Shown in pieces: positions 60,719 to 64,000 of a DNA stretch of 64,000 nt (position 1 is the stretch's first letter; every line of letters starts with the position of its first letter). Where the stretch lies: the NCBI RefSeq assembly GCF_000002075.1, contig NW_004797282.1:106590-170589 (forward strand), given 5' to 3'. The DNA is from Aplysia californica. Taxonomy: Eukaryota; Mollusca; Gastropoda; Aplysiida; Aplysiidae. Below the pieces are notes generated by a model. The model did not search any database, was not told the origin of the DNA, and saw only the letters and a list, made by a program, of their open reading frames with translations. Made by a program: the position numbers and the translations under genes.

Positions 60719-61765
60719 CTTACTTTCAAACACACATGAGCTACAGAGAGCACCTAGCACACCTCTGTGATTGGCTCAAATATAGATACATATTTCCGCC
60801 ATCTATTTAAATTTGTCGTCTTCCGGGGCTTCCCTCGTCAGTTGACTAGATCTCACCGTGGCGGGCCCGTGCCATGGACTACGTCACTAGGTTTCATCGC
60901 CGACTGCTTGGGCGGGGTGTGCGTGCGTGCGCGTGTGTGTGTGTGTGTGTGTGTACAACTTTGTTTGTTTTAGTAAAGTGTTTTACGGCGCTCGCAACTG
61001 CATAAAAGGTCATATATGAGTACACCTAATATTTTCAGTTGGTAAAAGAAATTTTGAATTTTGCCCGGGTGGCGGCCGAAGTCTACTCTTATTGATTTTA
61101 GACCACCAAGGGATCTTTAACGTGCGCAACTTGCACACGGGCCCTTCGAGATTTTTCACCCTTGTCCGAGAAGGCTAGGTGTAGATCTTTCTTACCAGAA
61201 GATCAGGGGTGTGGCAGAAAGACAGCAGTAATGAGGAGCCAAGGAGTAGCAGTAGAAAGGCTGCAGAAAGAGTCAGGAGCCCAGTGGAGGGGGCAAAGGA
61301 GGTGAAGGGGTGGGGGCAGAAATTGGAAATGAAAGTAGACAACAGAACATTGCTAGAGAGCAGGAAAGGAGCTGAAAGGAGACAAATTTGGAGAAGAACA
61401 TTTTTCGGTCGCTACCCGGATTCGAACCCGGGACCTTTGAATGAGAGGCCAACACCTTAACCTCTAGGCCACGAGAGCCCCCGTGTACAACTTTGAGGAG
61501 AAGGTAAATAAATAGAACGAGAATTGCTAAGACTGTTTATAAAAGATAATACTTGTAATTAATACACACAAAAAAGACAAAGACGGCGAGATCTAGTCAA
61601 CAGTTACTGGCGAGGGAAACCCAAGAGTCTTGAGGGGGGAAACCCCGGAAGACAACAAAAATAGATGCCGGAAATACGTCATCCATATTTGGCCCAATCA
61701 CAGAGGTGTGCTAGGTGCTGACTGTAACTTCATGTCTTTCAAACATAAATCCTTATTTAACTCTT
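60719..61765. mobile_element. Inverted-repeat element with SINE in its centre
   Basis: Arms at 60719-60860 and about 61588-61765 are imperfect inverses sharing AGCACCTAGCACACCTCTGT, GATTGG, CATCTATTT, GTCTTCCGGGG and GTTGACTAGATCTC. The ~730-bp centre holds a (GT)n tract and a full family I SINE. The right arm carries a short extra block (about 61605-61645). Confidence 0.65.
60964..61482 (-). mobile_element. SINE family I, full length, perfect target duplication
   Basis: GTGTACAACTTTG (13 bp) flanks it exactly at 60951-60963 and 61483-61495. On the - strand it has the tRNA-like head CGGGGGCTCTCGTGGCCTAG with A box and B box GGTTCGAATCC, the core GCGCACGTTAAAGATCCCTT, and a tail with CTCATATATGACC...GAGCGCCGTAAAACAC. 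The perfect duplication and intact promoter make it the youngest-looking copy in the window. Confidence 0.92.
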
Positions 61766-62245
61766 TACTTGACACTGTTTTCGCCTCCTTATTTAGATAA
61801 TGTTAAACTATGGAACAGTTTGCAGAAGATTTAATTTTAAACATTATGGCTTTAAAAAAAGCGGCGCTTTTTCGGTAGTTCCCACCCCGCAATTGTTATT
61901 CGCCGGTTTTGGCCCCAAGAGTAGGGGGGGTTTCGGGCCCTGAATTTTACCAATATTTAATGTTTCACAGTTGTTAGGTTTGATCTTAGCTTGCTGTGCA
62001 TCAAACGTATAGATCTAGATGCAGATCAGGCTCAAATAAGGGGGGTGGGAACTACCGAAAAGCACCAAAAAAGCTTTAGTTAGGTTCTAAGGCTGATCCT
62101 CCAAAACTCTACTAGATCTAGAATCTAGTTCTAGATCTAGATATAGATCTAGCATAGAGATAGAAGGCAAGCGAAGTCATTTCATCACACATAATTGGGG
62201 TGTAACGAAATGACTGCAGAATACTCACATCGTAGGCCAACTTTA
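61766..62245. other. No gene; TAGATC-palindrome cluster
   Basis: A dense cluster of TCTAGATC palindromes at 62109-62155 resembles that at 1108-1152. Nothing else was recognised. Confidence 0.4.
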
Positions 62246-62482
62246 GGCGATGTTAAGATTCCCGCGTTTAATTCCGATGTGCGTTTTTCATACCCTCAGG
62301 CATATTTCGCTTTGGTCCCTAACCCTAGGTTATGGTTAGGGTTAGGGTTAGGGTTAGGGTTAGGGTTAGGGCCAGGGTTAGGGTTAGGGTTAGGGTTAGG
62401 GTTAGGGACCAAAGCGAAATATATGCCTGAGGGTATGAAAAACGCACATCGGAAATAAACGCGGGAATCTTAACAATCGCCC
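62246..62482. mobile_element. Foldback element with TTAGGG repeats in its loop
   Basis: Arms 62246-62328 and about 62399-62482 are nearly perfect inverses (GGCGATGTTAAGATTCCCGC against GCGGGAATCTTAACAATCGCC; also CATACCCTCAGGCAT, CGCTTTGGTCCCTAACCCT). Between them lie 12 units of TTAGGG (62336-62407), one variant (CCAGGG). The left arm ends in CCCTAACCCTA, so the telomere-type motif is part of the palindrome. Confidence 0.85.
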
Positions 62483-63472
62483 TACTTTATAACTCTTTTA
62501 TAAAAATAAATAAGTCAGTTCATACCAGAAACTGCGTCTCTTCATCCACGGAAACTTTACGTTCAGTTCAGTCTCACTCACTCTCACTCTCGGCTCAGGA
62601 CCAACAACCCAACTCCGGGCCAAGACGGCAAGGTTCACCTTACACTCTTACGCGGTGCCTAATTACCCTTACCGGGGCTTACCGAATTACCCTCTAACCA
62701 ACAATTTAAACAACGATAGAAGATGATCTCTTCATACTCAACACACACATCTTTCTTTCTCGCGAATTTTTTTAAAAATGTTATATTCAATGTTATTCAT
62801 TCATTGTCTTGCCCGCATATATAGACCCACCTTGTGATTTCTCTCTTTGCTCATATTTCTCGGCGTGCATTCAGCGAACGCACTCACATTGTTGACCTTA
62901 TCACTGAAACTTGACACTCAACAACACAATACTAGGACTACTTTTGGAAGGCCAAGCGGGTCCTAGCGTAAACAAACACAACACTGTCCAGGCCGGCCAA
63001 TAGAATAGAATAACATTGTGATGGATGTGCCATTGTCGATCTTTTCAAAGCAAGAGTTCCCCTCTGATGGCACATTATAGATTGCTGATATCAGTGGGTT
63101 GGAAAATCTCGAAATGGTGCCAAACACGTTGACTTGAAGAAGTTCCTAAAAGACCCTGAAACATTGCTAATAAATTGGTTTGGATAATATGGTGTATCAC
63201 CAAGGCTACCTTAGTACTAAGATAGCCTAGCACTTATCACCCATTTCCCGCCCCAGACTAATGCCTGTGCCACTACATGTACATGTACAAGAGAATGGAG
63301 GAGAGAAATAAATTACCAAGTGAACTGGTTTCAGTGTGTTGATCAGATTTAAAAAACAATAGCTGGTTGAGTTCTCGTTTGTTCCAAGAAAGCTGGCTCT
63401 GAAAGGGAAATTATGGTTTTATAACGGGTCGTACGCAAACATGGAATAATATAAACGCCCCCCTCCCGCACG

Positions 63473-63537
<65 letters not shown>

Positions 63538-63835
63538 ACACACGCACCCAAAGTAGGGTATAAAAATATTTAAGTTATCTTCAATGGGTGGGAAAAAAAA
63601 CAAATTACTCTCTGCTGTGCTTAACATCTCAAGAACATAACGGGTTATCAGCAATCGGAATAATATCTTCTACAATGTCAAAAGCACACATAATTCTGAT
63701 CGGGATTGTTTGTTTTGTTTTGGGTTGTATTTGTTGTTTTGTTGTTGTTAGGTTGTTGTTTTGTTGTTGTTTTTTTGGGGGGGGGTCGATTAGAGGCTGA
63801 ATTATGCCAAGAAGAAAAGGACAATAGGGGAAACG

Positions 63836-63912
<77 letters not shown>

Positions 63913-64000
63913 GAAAAACAGGTGGGGGGGGGCTGTCTTATAAGGACTGTCTATGAATTTTATGTTTTGATCCCTATGTTGACTAGTCGTGAAATACGGC
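62483..64000. other. No gene seen; simple repeats
   Basis: The stretch holds (CA)n at 63473-63545, a G run at 63777-63785 and a pure (GA)n tract at about 63838-63908. The G+C-richer 62530-62700 segment could be a promoter or first exon region for the zinc-finger gene, but I cannot support a transcription start. Confidence 0.4.

Overview
This is eukaryotic, intron-rich, repeat-laden DNA. The gene content, SINEs with a probable lophotrochozoan core, a TTAGGG telomere-type repeat and intron sizes of a few hundred bases to about 3 kb suggest a mollusc, probably a gastropod. The species call is inference. One 100-base run of N (57117-57216) is an assembly gap.

Layout. Positions 1-3600 are upstream DNA holding a foldback element (1675-2852) and a SINE (2994-3403). 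Positions 3627-34611 (+ strand) carry a complete importin-13 gene (IPO13) that I could assemble from 29 coding exons. Every junction is GT-AG, the phases agree throughout, and the product is 955 residues against 963 in human. Its 3' UTR follows, perhaps ending near 36970. Positions 37-51 kb have no convincing gene and hold DNA transposon relics, hairpins and tandem repeats. Positions 51896-55450 (- strand) are one uninterrupted 1184-codon ORF for a protein with about 31 C2H2/C2HC zinc fingers. Its 5' UTR exon begins at a splice acceptor at 55543/55544, so its promoter lies further right. Positions 55.5-64 kb are mostly its presumed upstream transcribed region plus foldback elements.

The two genes are convergent. 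Importin-13 is a nuclear transport receptor (importin beta family). The zinc-finger protein is probably a nuclear nucleic-acid-binding factor. Nothing suggests they work in one pathway.

Main novelties. (1) Three SINE-like families with unrelated bodies share one 3' tail. That tail folds as a hairpin whose 7-bp stem shows compensatory changes between subfamilies. (2) About 18 of these SINEs in the IPO13 half lie in the sense direction, and both in the zinc-finger half lie in that gene's sense direction. (3) The zinc-finger protein is built from four copies of a ~115-residue four-finger module, each led by a C2HC finger fused almost directly to the next. (4) Splice sites of IPO13 exons 8, 11, 22 and 28 lie in or beside local tandem arrays; the exon 8 array copies the exon end and its donor region five times. 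(5) Several apparently undescribed non-autonomous DNA elements are bounded by inverted repeats and target duplications, including a hairpin element with TTAGGG repeats in its loop.
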